From Oscillospiraceae bacterium (GTDB taxonomy: Bacteria > Bacillota > Clostridia > Oscillospirales > SIG627), in contig SVTV01000013.1 of the NCBI GenBank assembly GCA_015063605.1, forward strand, positions 1 to 64,000: a DNA stretch of 64,000 nt. Reading direction: 5' to 3'. The notes under the pieces are model-generated. The model was not told where the DNA came from. It did not search any database and worked only from the letters and a program-made list of their open reading frames with translations. Made by a program: the position numbers and the translations under genes. Below, one piece after another: positions 8,253-16,229 of the stretch (the stretch's first letter is position 1; each line of letters begins with the position of its first letter).

Positions 8253-9107
8253 ATGGCAATATTTACAAACCAAGCAACCTTAACATATAATAACACGAGC
8301 ACAAATTCCAATGTTGCAACGGGCACGCTTCTTGAGGTCCTCAGTGCGACAAAGACATCCTTAAGCGGAGAATATGCTGTGAACGACAGAGTTACTTACG
8401 TTATCAGCATATTGAATTCAGGTGCTGCCCCTTTTACGGGACTTACCGTTACGGATGATCTCGGAATGTATACCGTGGATGAAAACGATTACTATCCCTT
8501 GACTTACGTAGAAGGATCATTACAGTACTACGTCAACGGTATTCTTCAGACAACACCTACAGTTACCTCGGGACCTCCCCTTACGGTAGGCGGCATATCT
8601 GTGCCCGCAGGAGGCAATGCGATCCTCGTGTACGAAGCAACCGTAAACAGCTACGCTCCCCTCGGTACAGGCGGTACGATAGAGAACGAAGCTCAGATAA
8701 CCGGCGGCGGTCTTTCCATACCCGTGACAGCATCTGCAACGATAAGTGCGAACAGCGCACCTTATCTTACTATAAGCAAGAGTATCTGTCCTTCTTCCAT
8801 TACCGAGAACAGCAGAGTAACTTATACGTTTATAATCCAGAATCTCGGAAACACAGAAGCAGTTGTTACGGATAATATATCTGTTACGGATATTTTCGAT
8901 CCCATTCTCACCGATATATCCGTTTCGCTCAACGGCAATATACTTTCATCTCCCGACGGCTATACATATGATGAGACAACGGGTACATTTGTTACAACAC
9001 CCGGTATCATCACTGTTCCTGCCGCAACATATACGCAGGACCCGACAACCGGTCAATGGACAGCAACTCCGGGTACAGCAGTATTGACAGTAACAGGTAC
9101 GATCTGA
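8253..9107 (+). CDS. DUF11-type repeat protein without signal peptide
   Basis: A 284-residue Thr/Ser/Asn-rich beta protein with two DUF11-like (TIGR01451) modules, about residues 25-165 and 170-284. Each begins with a phrase of the type VTYVISILNSG or VTYTFIIQNLGN followed by a VTDDL/VTDIF segment. DUF11 modules normally occur in cell-surface or spore-surface proteins, yet this one has no signal peptide, membrane helix or sorting motif. ACGGAGG lies 6 nt before ATG, so the start is firm. It could be released at lysis, incorporated into the spore surface from the mother cell, or exported by an unseen route. Confidence 0.75.
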   Translation: MAIFTNQATLTYNNTSTNSNVATGTLLEVLSATKTSLSGEYAVNDRVTYVISILNSGAAPFTGLTVTDDLGMYTVDENDYYPLTYVEGSLQYYVNGILQTTPTVTSGPPLTVGGISVPAGGNAILVYEATVNSYAPLGTGGTIENEAQITGGGLSIPVTASATISANSAPYLTISKSICPSSITENSRVTYTFIIQNLGNTEAVVTDNISVTDIFDPILTDISVSLNGNILSSPDGYTYDETTGTFVTTPGIITVPAATYTQDPTTGQWTATPGTAVLTVTGTI

Positions 9108-9127
9108 ATATAAGCTCAAAGTTTTTG

Positions 9128-9165
9128 ATATGTAAGGGGTCTTCGCGAAAGCGGATACCTCATAT
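9128..9165 (+). other. hairpin with GNRA-type tetraloop after the DUF11 gene
   Basis: ATATG/CATAT and AGG/CCT outer pairs enclose CGC-GAAA-GCG. It may stabilise the 3' end or act as a weak terminator; no T tract follows directly. Confidence 0.4.
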
Positions 9166-9174
9166 TGATAATAG

Positions 9175-9209
9175 AAAAACCCGCCGCCGAATCAATGCTC
9201 GGCGGCGGG
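9175..9209 (-). terminator. strong terminator of the DegT aminotransferase gene
   Basis: An 11-bp GC-rich perfect stem, CCCGCCGCCGA/TCGGCGGCGGG, with an 8-nt loop. Read leftward, the stem is followed by GTTTTTC, so it terminates the minus-strand gene; it may also stop rightward transcription. Confidence 0.85.
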
Positions 9210-9245
9210 CGCATTATTTCAATTCAGAAAACGTCTGCAAATAAA

Positions 9246-10547
9246 TTATTTGCCTTCCTGCATTTCCTTAACGGATTCAAGAACTGCATTTGCCATGTGG
9301 TCAAGCTGTTCCTTTGTAAGACCGTAAAGGGGAAGATGTGTAAATCTCTTGTAGAATACTTCTTCGCAAACGGGGCAGGATGCAGCTGCTGCATCAACAT
9401 CTATGCCCATATCGCTTACTGCCTTGAATCTGTAAAGAGGACCGAAGTGAGGGATGTTTGTAACGCCCTTTTCTTCGAGCTTCTGCTTCAATACCTGAAT
9501 GTCTCCGCCGGCCTTTGCGGGATCGATCTGGAGGAGGTAGAGGTGGAAAGTGGGCTTTGTGTCATCTGTTCCGAGGTCCTGAGTAATGATAGCATCATTT
9601 GCGGAGAGGCGGGAATTGAGATATTCAGCCGCAACTCTTCTGGCCTTGATGATCTCTTCGTTTCTTGCGATCTGGAGCTTCAAGCCGAGAGCCTGGATCT
9701 CTGTAGGAGAATGATTGCCGGCGATGAAGGGACCTTCCTTGCCGGAAATGGGAGATACGTTGTAGAGCCAATTCTTGATAGGAGCGGAGAAATCGAGACC
9801 GAGGAAACGAGCGCGCTTCATTTCGCTGCCGTAGCCGGGAATAGAAGAAACTGCTATACCGCCTTCGCCAAAGGAAGTGATGTTCTTTACTTCGTGGAAG
9901 CTGTAGGAACCGAAGTGTCCTATAGTACCGAGCTTCTTGCCCTTGTATGTTCCGCCGAATCCGTGTGCAGCATCCTCGATAACAACGAGATCGTACTTCT
10001 TAGCTATTTCCATGATAGGATCCATATCAACGGCATAACCGCCTATATGAACGGGAACGATAGCCTTTGTCTTGGATGTGATCTTCTTTTCAACATCCTT
10101 GGGATCCATGTTTATTGTCTTAGGATCGATATCAGCAAAAACGAGCTTGCAGCCGATGGAGAGGGGATATGCTATTGTAGCAACGAATGTGATAGCGGGA
10201 ACGATTACTTCGTCGCCTGCCTTAAGGTTAGCATACTTGTAACCCAATTCAAGACCTGCTGTAGCATTTGTAAGGAATGTGGAAGAATCTGTGTTGAGAT
10301 ATTCGTTGCAGAGCTGCTCCGCTTCTTCAACGAGACGTCCTGTTGTCAATTTTCCGGGAGGTGTGGAGATCTTATCGAGATCCTTAATCTTGTCGTAAAC
10401 GCCCTTGAGCGCTTCGTCATATTCTTTTCCTTCACCCTGCATAAGGAAGCGGATAACTTCCATAACGTCGTTAGCGTTGTAATTCTCACCGACAGCGGCC
10501 CACGGCACTGCTGTATCACCGGTATTGTATCTGAAATCTGTAGGCAT
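9246..10547 (-). CDS. DegT/DnrJ/EryC1/StrS family PLP aminotransferase
   Basis: A 433-residue cytosolic enzyme. The PLP region is clear: the phosphate-binding TNATAGLELG, VIVPAITFVAT, the cofactor-binding Asp in VVIEDAAHGFGG (about 191-199), and the Schiff-base lysine Lys221 in SFHEVKN followed by SFGEGG. Family members transfer amino groups to keto-sugar nucleotides in polysaccharide or secondary-metabolite pathways. The N-terminal 60 residues (VIRFLMQGEG...) resemble the longer RfbH-like branch, but no Fe-S partner is present. The upstream palindrome and divergent ROK gene suggest sugar-responsive control. The start has GAAAGGA 9 nt upstream. Confidence 0.9.
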   Translation of the reverse strand: MPTDFRYNTGDTAVPWAAVGENYNANDVMEVIRFLMQGEGKEYDEALKGVYDKIKDLDKISTPPGKLTTGRLVEEAEQLCNEYLNTDSSTFLTNATAGLELGYKYANLKAGDEVIVPAITFVATIAYPLSIGCKLVFADIDPKTINMDPKDVEKKITSKTKAIVPVHIGGYAVDMDPIMEIAKKYDLVVIEDAAHGFGGTYKGKKLGTIGHFGSYSFHEVKNITSFGEGGIAVSSIPGYGSEMKRARFLGLDFSAPIKNWLYNVSPISGKEGPFIAGNHSPTEIQALGLKLQIARNEEIIKARRVAAEYLNSRLSANDAIITQDLGTDDTKPTFHLYLLQIDPAKAGGDIQVLKQKLEEKGVTNIPHFGPLYRFKAVSDMGIDVDAAAASCPVCEEVFYKRFTHLPLYGLTKEQLDHMANAVLESVKEMQEGK

Positions 10548-10582
10548 GGTATTTGTCCTTTCATTGGAAAATCAATTAAAAC

Positions 10583-10609
10583 TAATTATTTTAATCGTTA
10601 AAATAATTA
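10583..10609. promoter_or_regulatory. perfect AT-rich palindromic operator between degT and the ROK gene
   Basis: TAATTATTTTAA-TCG-TTAAAATAATTA is a perfect inverted repeat with 12-bp arms. It overlaps the -10 and start region of the aminotransferase promoter. A copy of the half-site (TTAAAATAATT, 10682-10692) lies just after the -10 of the divergent ROK promoter. Position and symmetry fit a ROK repressor operator. Confidence 0.75.
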
Positions 10610-10634
10610 TATCATCAATAAACGTACTTGTCAA
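10606..10634 (-). promoter_or_regulatory. sigma-A promoter of the aminotransferase gene
   Basis: TTGACA (10629-10634) and TATAAT (10606-10611) on the minus strand with a 17-bp spacer; the -10 is covered by the palindrome. Confidence 0.85.
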
Positions 10635-10642
10635 TAGAGATA

Positions 10643-10671
10643 TTGACATTTTTTTCGTAATATGATATAAT
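10643..10671 (+). promoter_or_regulatory. sigma-A promoter of the ROK regulator gene
   Basis: TTGACA (10643-10648) and TATAAT (10666-10671), spacer 17 bp. The half-site TTAAAATAATT at 10682-10692 lies at about +5 to +15. Confidence 0.85.
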
Positions 10672-10739
10672 TTTTCAAGCTTTAAAATAATTCCGTAATT
10701 ATCTGATGCGGCAGAGCGTTTTTGAAAGGTTACCAACAT

Positions 10740-11906
10740 ATGAAAGTTCAGGCAGCAAACGTACATCTCATACAAAAGATGAATAGATCGAAGGTGTTAT
10801 CCTTTATCAGAAAGAACCCGTGGACAACACGTTCGGAAATAGCATATGAGACGGGATTATCCTTGGCGTCTATCACAAATCTTACTTCATATCTTATATC
10901 AAACGGACTTCTCAAAGAAGTGGGCATGGAAGATGCAAACAGAGTTGGAAGAAAGAGGACTCTTCTTAAATTCAATTCGGAAGGCTTCAGGTTGATATGC
11001 GTAATGGTTTATGATGAAACTGCCAATATTTTCATTACCGATCTTGAAGGAAATGTTTTTTCCAATGAATGTGTATCAATAACCGACATTACTCAAACGA
11101 GATCGATAAACGCACTTCTTGATGCTTTAAAAAATGCTTTGGAAAAGAGCGGAAAGGAAATTACTCTCGGCATAGGTGTATTTATTTCCGGTATGATCTT
11201 ATCAAAAAAGAATCTCGCTTTATCATCAAGTCATAAGATCAAAGATCTCGACGTCAAAACGCTTGTCGAAAACGCCACAGGCATTCCCGCATTTGTTGAG
11301 AATCTTTCGGTGATTCGTGCCCAATCATATGTATACAACGAAGATGTATCAAGAGTTGATAATATCATATTTGTTGATATGGATAACGGTATTGGCGCCG
11401 TCCAATGCAGTAACGGTAAGGTAAACAGGTCGATCTTGGGAGAGATAGGACACACCACCGTTAACCCCGATGGTGAAGAATGCTTTTGCGGAAATAAAGG
11501 CTGTCTTGAGGTGATGTGTTCCGCAAAACGTATCATATCCCTGTATAACAGCTGTTCGGACAGCAAGTGTAACAATATCGAAGAAATATCCCATAAGTTA
11601 AGCGAGGATGATCCCAACGCAAACAAAGCTCTGGCCGAGTGCGCAAGATATTTGGGAATAGGTTTTGCCAATCTTATAAATCTTTTCTATCCCTCTGCGT
11701 TGGTAATTAACCGTGCAGGATTTTCCCGATGCAGAGCCATTTTCGACGAAGCGGTATGTGAAATGAAAATGCGTGCATATCCCGCATTGCTGCAAGACCT
11801 TACCATAACAGAGCTTGATGTTTCGGAAGAGGACACCGTCAGAGGCGCCGCATTTGAAATGTGCGAAAGAATATTTGATATTTCTTATGAAAATAGTATA
11901 ATTTAA
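10740..11906 (+). CDS. ROK-family transcriptional regulator (NagC/XylR type)
   Basis: A 388-residue protein with an N-terminal winged helix-turn-helix (about residues 15-70, TRSEIAYETGLSLASITN), then a ROK sugar-kinase-like domain. The structural zinc motif is intact: GEIGHTTVNPDGEECFCGNKGCLE. Full-length ROK proteins with HTH are sugar-sensing repressors. The start is ATG 10740, 10 nt after GAAAGG; the TTG at 10722 overlaps that Shine-Dalgarno. It is divergent from the aminotransferase gene, sharing a palindrome, so it probably controls that gene and itself. The effector is unknown. Confidence 0.92.
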   Translation: MKVQAANVHLIQKMNRSKVLSFIRKNPWTTRSEIAYETGLSLASITNLTSYLISNGLLKEVGMEDANRVGRKRTLLKFNSEGFRLICVMVYDETANIFITDLEGNVFSNECVSITDITQTRSINALLDALKNALEKSGKEITLGIGVFISGMILSKKNLALSSSHKIKDLDVKTLVENATGIPAFVENLSVIRAQSYVYNEDVSRVDNIIFVDMDNGIGAVQCSNGKVNRSILGEIGHTTVNPDGEECFCGNKGCLEVMCSAKRIISLYNSCSDSKCNNIEEISHKLSEDDPNANKALAECARYLGIGFANLINLFYPSALVINRAGFSRCRAIFDEAVCEMKMRAYPALLQDLTITELDVSEEDTVRGAAFEMCERIFDISYENSII

Positions 11907-11936
11907 TCCATAATATAATATAATATAAAGCAGCTA

Positions 11937-11965
11937 TTGACATATGATACCGAGTATGATATACT
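11937..11965 (+). promoter_or_regulatory. promoter of the lipoprotein gene
   Basis: TTGACA and TATACT separated by 17 bp, giving a leader of about 60 nt before the ATG at 12031. Confidence 0.75.
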
Positions 11966-12030
11966 GTAATAAATACACGTCCGTTTCAATGGAACGATGT
12001 ATAAATTTGTATAAAATACGGAGGTATAAT

Positions 12031-13290
12031 ATGAAATATCTGCTTTTAGCGCTTTTATGTGCCGCTTTGATCACCGGTATGTCCGCTTGCTCTTTCACCG
12101 TCATTGATGACCCGATATCGTCAACTCGTGAAAACACAAAAGAAACGATAAACACCCCCGCAACTACGGATAAAAACTACACCTCGGAAACAAATAAGAC
12201 CGAGGAGAATATAAAAGACGATGAAAAGACGTCCGGCAAGGTCGAAATATTATATAAAGCTGATGATATTGAATTAACAAATCTGCAAATGTCAAGCTCA
12301 TTCCGTACTTATGAATTTGATGACTGTATCATTTACGGAACAACCACATACGAAGACGTTCCCAAAGCTTATTCGCAGTTTACAATGTACGATAAGACCG
12401 ACGGAAAGCTGTTGGCACGCTCCGATAAGATCTTTTCCTTAAGTCTTCCTTATTTCTCATCCTTTGAAAACGGAAAATATCTCCTTTCTTTCGATATTGA
12501 ATTTAACAAAGATATAATCGAAATAGAACGTAAAAACGATATACTTACCGTTAACCGTATCACAAACGATAAGGAAGAGGATAATAAAACAGAATATCCT
12601 TATTATAGCACAAAGATCACCTCACAGGACGGAAAATATACAGCGCAAATTATCGAAGAGGATGAAAAAGGTCACGGCGGCATAAACGTTATCACTGACG
12701 GAAAAGGCCATAAAAGAGTTTTAACTGACATTGCTTTCGGAGATTGGATAGCCGATAAAAACAAAAAAGCGGATGAAGGAGATACGCTAAGGCATGATCT
12801 GGTAAGCTTCATAGACAATACCCGCTTCATCTATTTACGAATCGGCTACGAATGGTCATGCGGCTTCGGTATATATGACGTAAAGACGAATAAAAACATT
12901 ATTTTCGAGGATATGCGTATCCCCACGATCTATGATGGTCATATTTACGCAGTATCTGTTTCGGGCGATGATTACGGTTGGTACGATATAAATACTTTCT
13001 TCAAAATAGCTCCCGACGGAACTAAGACAGACCTCGATTTCAATGAAATACCAAGCGGAAGAGTATTATTCCAAAACGGTTATTGGATAATACAATTCGA
13101 CTCAAGATCTATGGCAGATAATTACGGCGTGCCGGAAGGCGAGTATAAAACCTTAATAAGAGTATATACCGATGATCTTGATAAAAAACTCCTTGAAGTA
13201 TCTGTTCCCAAGCAATTTGATGTAGACACACTTCTCGGTAATGGATTTATCACGCTATATAATAACAGGATCTTTATCCCTGCCGATTAA
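12031..13290 (+). CDS. exported lipoprotein, possible beta-propeller
   Basis: A 419-residue protein with a lipoprotein signal (MKYLLLALLCAALITG, lipobox MSAC), then a Thr/Asn/Glu/Lys-rich linker of about 50 residues and a beta-rich domain. Repeated segments of the type KTDGKLLAR, TSQDGKYTAQI and IYDVKTNKNI resemble blades of TolB- or WD-like propellers, but no family is assigned. The ORF extends upstream to 11944, which is inside the promoter; ACGGAGG 6 nt before ATG 12031 fixes the start. It is a single gene with its own promoter and terminator. The size and style recall the exported protein at 20861. Confidence 0.82.
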   Translation: MKYLLLALLCAALITGMSACSFTVIDDPISSTRENTKETINTPATTDKNYTSETNKTEENIKDDEKTSGKVEILYKADDIELTNLQMSSSFRTYEFDDCIIYGTTTYEDVPKAYSQFTMYDKTDGKLLARSDKIFSLSLPYFSSFENGKYLLSFDIEFNKDIIEIERKNDILTVNRITNDKEEDNKTEYPYYSTKITSQDGKYTAQIIEEDEKGHGGINVITDGKGHKRVLTDIAFGDWIADKNKKADEGDTLRHDLVSFIDNTRFIYLRIGYEWSCGFGIYDVKTNKNIIFEDMRIPTIYDGHIYAVSVSGDDYGWYDINTFFKIAPDGTKTDLDFNEIPSGRVLFQNGYWIIQFDSRSMADNYGVPEGEYKTLIRVYTDDLDKKLLEVSVPKQFDVDTLLGNGFITLYNNRIFIPAD

Positions 13291-13337
13291 TCAAGCCTTG
13301 CAAATACCAAATAGTTTGATACTTTCTGTGTAAAACT

Positions 13338-13375
13338 TATCCCGACAGACTTTTGATCTGCCGGGATATCTTTTT
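13338..13375 (+). terminator. rho-independent terminator after the lipoprotein gene
   Basis: TATCCCG...CGGGATA with inner CAGA/TCTG pairs, followed by TCTTTTT. Confidence 0.85.
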
Positions 13376-13393
13376 GACCGATATGTAATTATT

Positions 13394-13924
13394 CTATTTT
13401 AATCTGCGGCTATAGTTCCCGTTTTTCTCAACTGCTTTCAGAACAGTTATCAGGGGCATGATAAGTATACCGCAGATAAAATTACTCACACCGTGAATAA
13501 GATCAAAGGGAATACCTGCGGCTATCCAAGCGATAGTACCTTTAAGGCTCAAGCCGAACATTACAGCCTGCGCGGGGGAATATAGTATTCCGAATAAGAA
13601 TCCGTGTAATGCACTTACAGCCATATAAATAACGGGAGAAGCTTTTTCGGGCAGCTTTTTCGGAATAAGCATAGTAGCTCCCCAAAGTACAGTCCATACG
13701 TAAAGATACGGTATCCACCACATATTGAAGCCGTGTATAAGACCGTCCAGAAAAACGTATATGTAGATCGGATACAAAGCCTTACTTCTGTACACTACCG
13801 TAAAAGCTACGATAAATACTCCAAGAAGGTGTATATTCGGAAAAACCTCCATAAGAAGCTTTGACAAATACATCAATGCTCCTCCGATACCGAATACAGC
13901 AATTTCCCTTATCGAAATCTTCAC
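13394..13924 (-). CDS. ECF transporter S component, probably for cobalamin or a precursor
   Basis: A 176-residue protein with five or six membrane helices, the size and hydrophobic layout of an energy-coupling factor substrate-binding S component. It would work with a shared EcfT/EcfA1A2 module encoded elsewhere. It starts at GTG 13924, 3 nt after the stop of the DUF4430 lipoprotein gene, so the two are translationally linked. The operon begins with a cobalamin riboswitch, which is the evidence for the substrate class. The specific S-family (for example CblT or CbrT type) cannot be assigned by eye. Confidence 0.85.
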   Translation of the reverse strand: MKISIREIAVFGIGGALMYLSKLLMEVFPNIHLLGVFIVAFTVVYRSKALYPIYIYVFLDGLIHGFNMWWIPYLYVWTVLWGATMLIPKKLPEKASPVIYMAVSALHGFLFGILYSPAQAVMFGLSLKGTIAWIAAGIPFDLIHGVSNFICGILIMPLITVLKAVEKNGNYSRRLK

Positions 13925-13927
13925 TTT

Positions 13928-14371
13928 TTATTTTTCAGCCTTAAATGCGTAAACATCCTCTGTATTGATATCGGTAGTATCAACGCCGGATGAAGCGTAT
14001 GCGCCGTTTATATAAAACGCCCAGTACATTCCGTCCTTGTCGTAATCAAGAGTGGTACCGTCTACCGTCTTTACATAAAGACCGTACTGGCCCTCGTCAC
14101 CCGATATCACACCAAGCTCCTGCAAAGCTTCACCTACGATGGTCTTATCTGTGCTGATCTCAAAGCTTTTTGTTGCACCGCTTGCATCGGTCACCTGAAA
14201 AACAAATGTTTTTTCACCTTCGCCGAGCTTTGTCACGCTTGTGATCGCTTGATCTCCGGTTTTCGGAGATTCCTTCTCATCATTGCATCCGAATGTGAAT
14301 ACCGCTATAGCCGCAATAAGCAATACACAAAGGAAGAATGACAAATACTTTTTCAAATTTGTCTTTTTCAT
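13928..14371 (-). CDS. DUF4430 lipoprotein, candidate cobalamin/cobinamide-binding protein
   Basis: A 147-residue protein with a lipoprotein signal (hydrophobic run ending FTFGC) and one DUF4430 domain. The C-terminal part, GMYWAFYINGAYASSGVDT, is the typical DUF4430 signature. DUF4430 is related to the beta domain of animal transcobalamin and intrinsic factor. Encoded directly behind a cobalamin riboswitch and followed by an ECF S component, it is most simply a surface corrinoid-capture protein. Binding is inferred from context and family, not shown by the sequence. Confidence 0.88.
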   Translation of the reverse strand: MKKTNLKKYLSFFLCVLLIAAIAVFTFGCNDEKESPKTGDQAITSVTKLGEGEKTFVFQVTDASGATKSFEISTDKTIVGEALQELGVISGDEGQYGLYVKTVDGTTLDYDKDGMYWAFYINGAYASSGVDTTDINTEDVYAFKAEK

Positions 14372-14439
14372 TTTGTTTTTTCCTTTCAGAACATATTACG
14401 GAATTTTCCGTTTTTGTGAAATATCACCTCAAGCATCGG

Positions 14440-14660
14440 CACTCGCAATGCAAAAAGAAGCTTTTTCCTTTGAAGATCAAGTATTTCGACTCAACGCACC
14501 GTTTCGTGCCTTCTCGGTATTCCCAATGACTTTTTCTCCGAATTGCGGCTTCGGATAAGAAACGGCTTATTAAATGTCTGTTGACACCTGCTTTCGTTAC
14601 ACGGCGACGGGCTCGTACCGGATTTTCACCGGTTTCCTTGTGTCCCCAAAGCTTTTTCAC
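14440..14660 (-). promoter_or_regulatory. cobalamin riboswitch
   Basis: Read on the minus strand, the leader contains the core ACCGGTGAAAATCCGGTACG followed by AGCCCGTCGCCGTG. Further along is TTGGGAATACCGAGAAGGC, the P6-L6 type block of clostridial cobalamin riboswitches, then the closing-side box GAGTCGAAATAC. It begins at the start point of a consensus promoter and ends about 70 nt before the DUF4430 gene. It should repress the two transporter genes when adenosyl- or other cobalamin is abundant. The expression platform was not folded. Confidence 0.9.
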
Positions 14661-14666
14661 CATCAT

Positions 14667-14695
14667 ATTATAGCACCAAACGACTTTCGCGTCAA
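14667..14695 (-). promoter_or_regulatory. sigma-A promoter of the riboswitch operon
   Basis: TTGACG (14690-14695) and TATAAT (14667-14672), spacer 17 bp, on the minus strand. Confidence 0.88.
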
Positions 14696-14716
14696 TAGTT
14701 GACAATTTTCATTTTT

Positions 14717-14759
14717 AAACGAATTAAAATTCAATTTTTTTCTGAGAGAAAATTCGTTT
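14717..14759. repeat. inverted repeat upstream of the sigma factor gene
   Basis: AAACGAATT (14717-14725) and AATTCGTTT (14751-14759) are exact inverted copies 25 nt apart, between the divergent riboswitch promoter and the sigma gene. It may be an operator or part of the sigma factor's own promoter; no consensus sigma-A promoter with a good -10 is seen for the sigma gene. Confidence 0.45.
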
Positions 14760-14813
14760 TTAAGAGTCTAATAAGTGAAAGGTACAAAAAGACCTTTCGG
14801 AAAGGAAAGACCG

Positions 14814-15368
14814 ATGGATAACGGTGCAAGTAGCTACCTCCGTTTTCTTAACGGCGATGATGACGGTTTAACAGATCTTATAAGAGATTATAAAGACGGA
14901 CTTATTCTGTATCTTAACGGAATCCTGAAGGATATTTCATTATCCGAGGAAGTAATGCAGGAGACCTTTGTAAAGCTCGTTATAAAAAAGCCAACCTTCA
15001 GGAATGATTCCAAGTTCAAGACCTGGCTTTATACCATAGCGCGCAACGAAGCTTTTGACTACATCAGACGAAACTCAAAAACGATATCGCTCATGCATGA
15101 GGATATCGATTTTTCAGAGGAAGAAGAGGATATACTTACTTCATACATACGCGAAGAAACAAATATAATTCTTCATAATGCGTTGTACAAGCTCAAGGAT
15201 GATTACCGCCAGGTATTATATCTGTCTTATTTTGAAAATTTCAAGAACGAAGAGATTTCAAAAATAATGAAGATACCAAAGAGGAAGGTCGAAAACCTTC
15301 TGTACAGAGCAAAATCGTCATTGAAAGCAATACTCGAAAAGGAGGGCTTTATATATGAAAACATGTGA
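14814..15368 (+). CDS. ECF-type RNA polymerase sigma factor
   Basis: A 184-residue sigma-70 family protein with only regions 2 and 4. Region 2 (about residues 20-90) contains SEEVMQETFVKLV and FKTWLYTIARNEAFDYIRR. Region 4 (about 125-175) contains LKDDYRQVLYLSYFENFKNEEISKIM and KRKVENLLYRAKSSLK. GGAAAGGA before ATG 14814 decides the start over 14775. The stop overlaps the next gene by 14 nt, the usual arrangement for sigma/anti-sigma pairs. Targets are unknown but probably include its own operon, which encodes a serpin. Confidence 0.92.
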   Translation: MDNGASSYLRFLNGDDDGLTDLIRDYKDGLILYLNGILKDISLSEEVMQETFVKLVIKKPTFRNDSKFKTWLYTIARNEAFDYIRRNSKTISLMHEDIDFSEEEEDILTSYIREETNIILHNALYKLKDDYRQVLYLSYFENFKNEEISKIMKIPKRKVENLLYRAKSSLKAILEKEGFIYENM

Positions 15369-16215
15369 AGAAATACAAAAAGAAGTTCTGCGGCGCAGGG
15401 ATTCTTATATCATCGAAAAAGCAATAAAGCGAAAAACGATCATGAAAAGGGTATCTGTCGTATCCTGTATCTGCTTTGCAGCGGTCATATTGATTTTTGC
15501 GGACAGAACAGGGCTTTTCAATGGGAATCCCGAAAACTTTACCAATACAAGTCTGCCGGAAAATTCGGAAGTACAAAGCGAGAACGAATATATCTCCAAT
15601 AGCGGTGTCGGCCATGTTACAGTCACCGAAGAGCGTCAGAATAATAACGCCGACAAGGATAAGGAAGGCTCTGAAGACGTTGAAACGGGTTACGATCCCT
15701 CAAAAGAGGACAACGATACAACGCAGAGTATTACTCCTTCTGCAGTAAGAAAAACGGTAAAAGCCAACCTTGATGAAGCCCGAAGGCTTTCGGGAGAAGC
15801 TTTAAAGAAATGCGATCAACCGGACTTTATAGGCTTTACTCTCGGTATGGTTACATTAAACGGCTCAGAAGCTAACGGAGAAAAGGTATGCTCCGACATA
15901 ACTTACGAATTCAAGAAAGGATTCATTTTTATAAACAACGGCAAAGTGTATGACCTTCCTTCGGAGCCGATATATGTCAAGGACATAAACGGAGATCCTT
16001 TTTATAAAAACATGGTATCCGTACCATATAAAGACCGTATATTCTACACAGAGCATACGGAGGACGGAAATATTATGATAATGTATTTTCCGAAAAACAA
16101 GCAATTTGCATACCAAGCCGAATTCAAGCTTTCCGAAAACACATTAAATTCCGACATAAAACTCAAAGCCGAAACCGAATCAATATACGATCTTATTATA
16201 TCAATTGAAATCTGA
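15355..16215 (+). CDS. putative membrane anti-sigma factor
   Basis: A 286-residue protein with a short basic cytosolic N-terminus of about 32 residues, one membrane helix (about 33-50), an Asn/Glu/Asp-rich linker to about 130, and an extracellular domain. There is no His-x3-Cys-x2-Cys zinc motif, so it is not a classical ZAS protein. Overlap with the sigma gene, topology and size argue for an anti-sigma factor whose outer domain senses the envelope. GGAGGG 9 nt upstream supports the start. The serpin gene follows after 14 nt, suggesting that protease exposure may be the signal; this is inference. Confidence 0.65.
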   Translation: MKTCEEIQKEVLRRRDSYIIEKAIKRKTIMKRVSVVSCICFAAVILIFADRTGLFNGNPENFTNTSLPENSEVQSENEYISNSGVGHVTVTEERQNNNADKDKEGSEDVETGYDPSKEDNDTTQSITPSAVRKTVKANLDEARRLSGEALKKCDQPDFIGFTLGMVTLNGSEANGEKVCSDITYEFKKGFIFINNGKVYDLPSEPIYVKDINGDPFYKNMVSVPYKDRIFYTEHTEDGNIMIMYFPKNKQFAYQAEFKLSENTLNSDIKLKAETESIYDLIISIEI

Positions 16216-16229
16216 GAAAGGGTATAAAT

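Noticed and set aside
9165-10601. 478-residue plus-strand ORF opposite the DegT aminotransferase gene
   Set aside because: It is the antisense shadow of a clearly conserved enzyme, is rich in Cys and Ser typical of such shadows, crosses a strong terminator and has no ribosome site.
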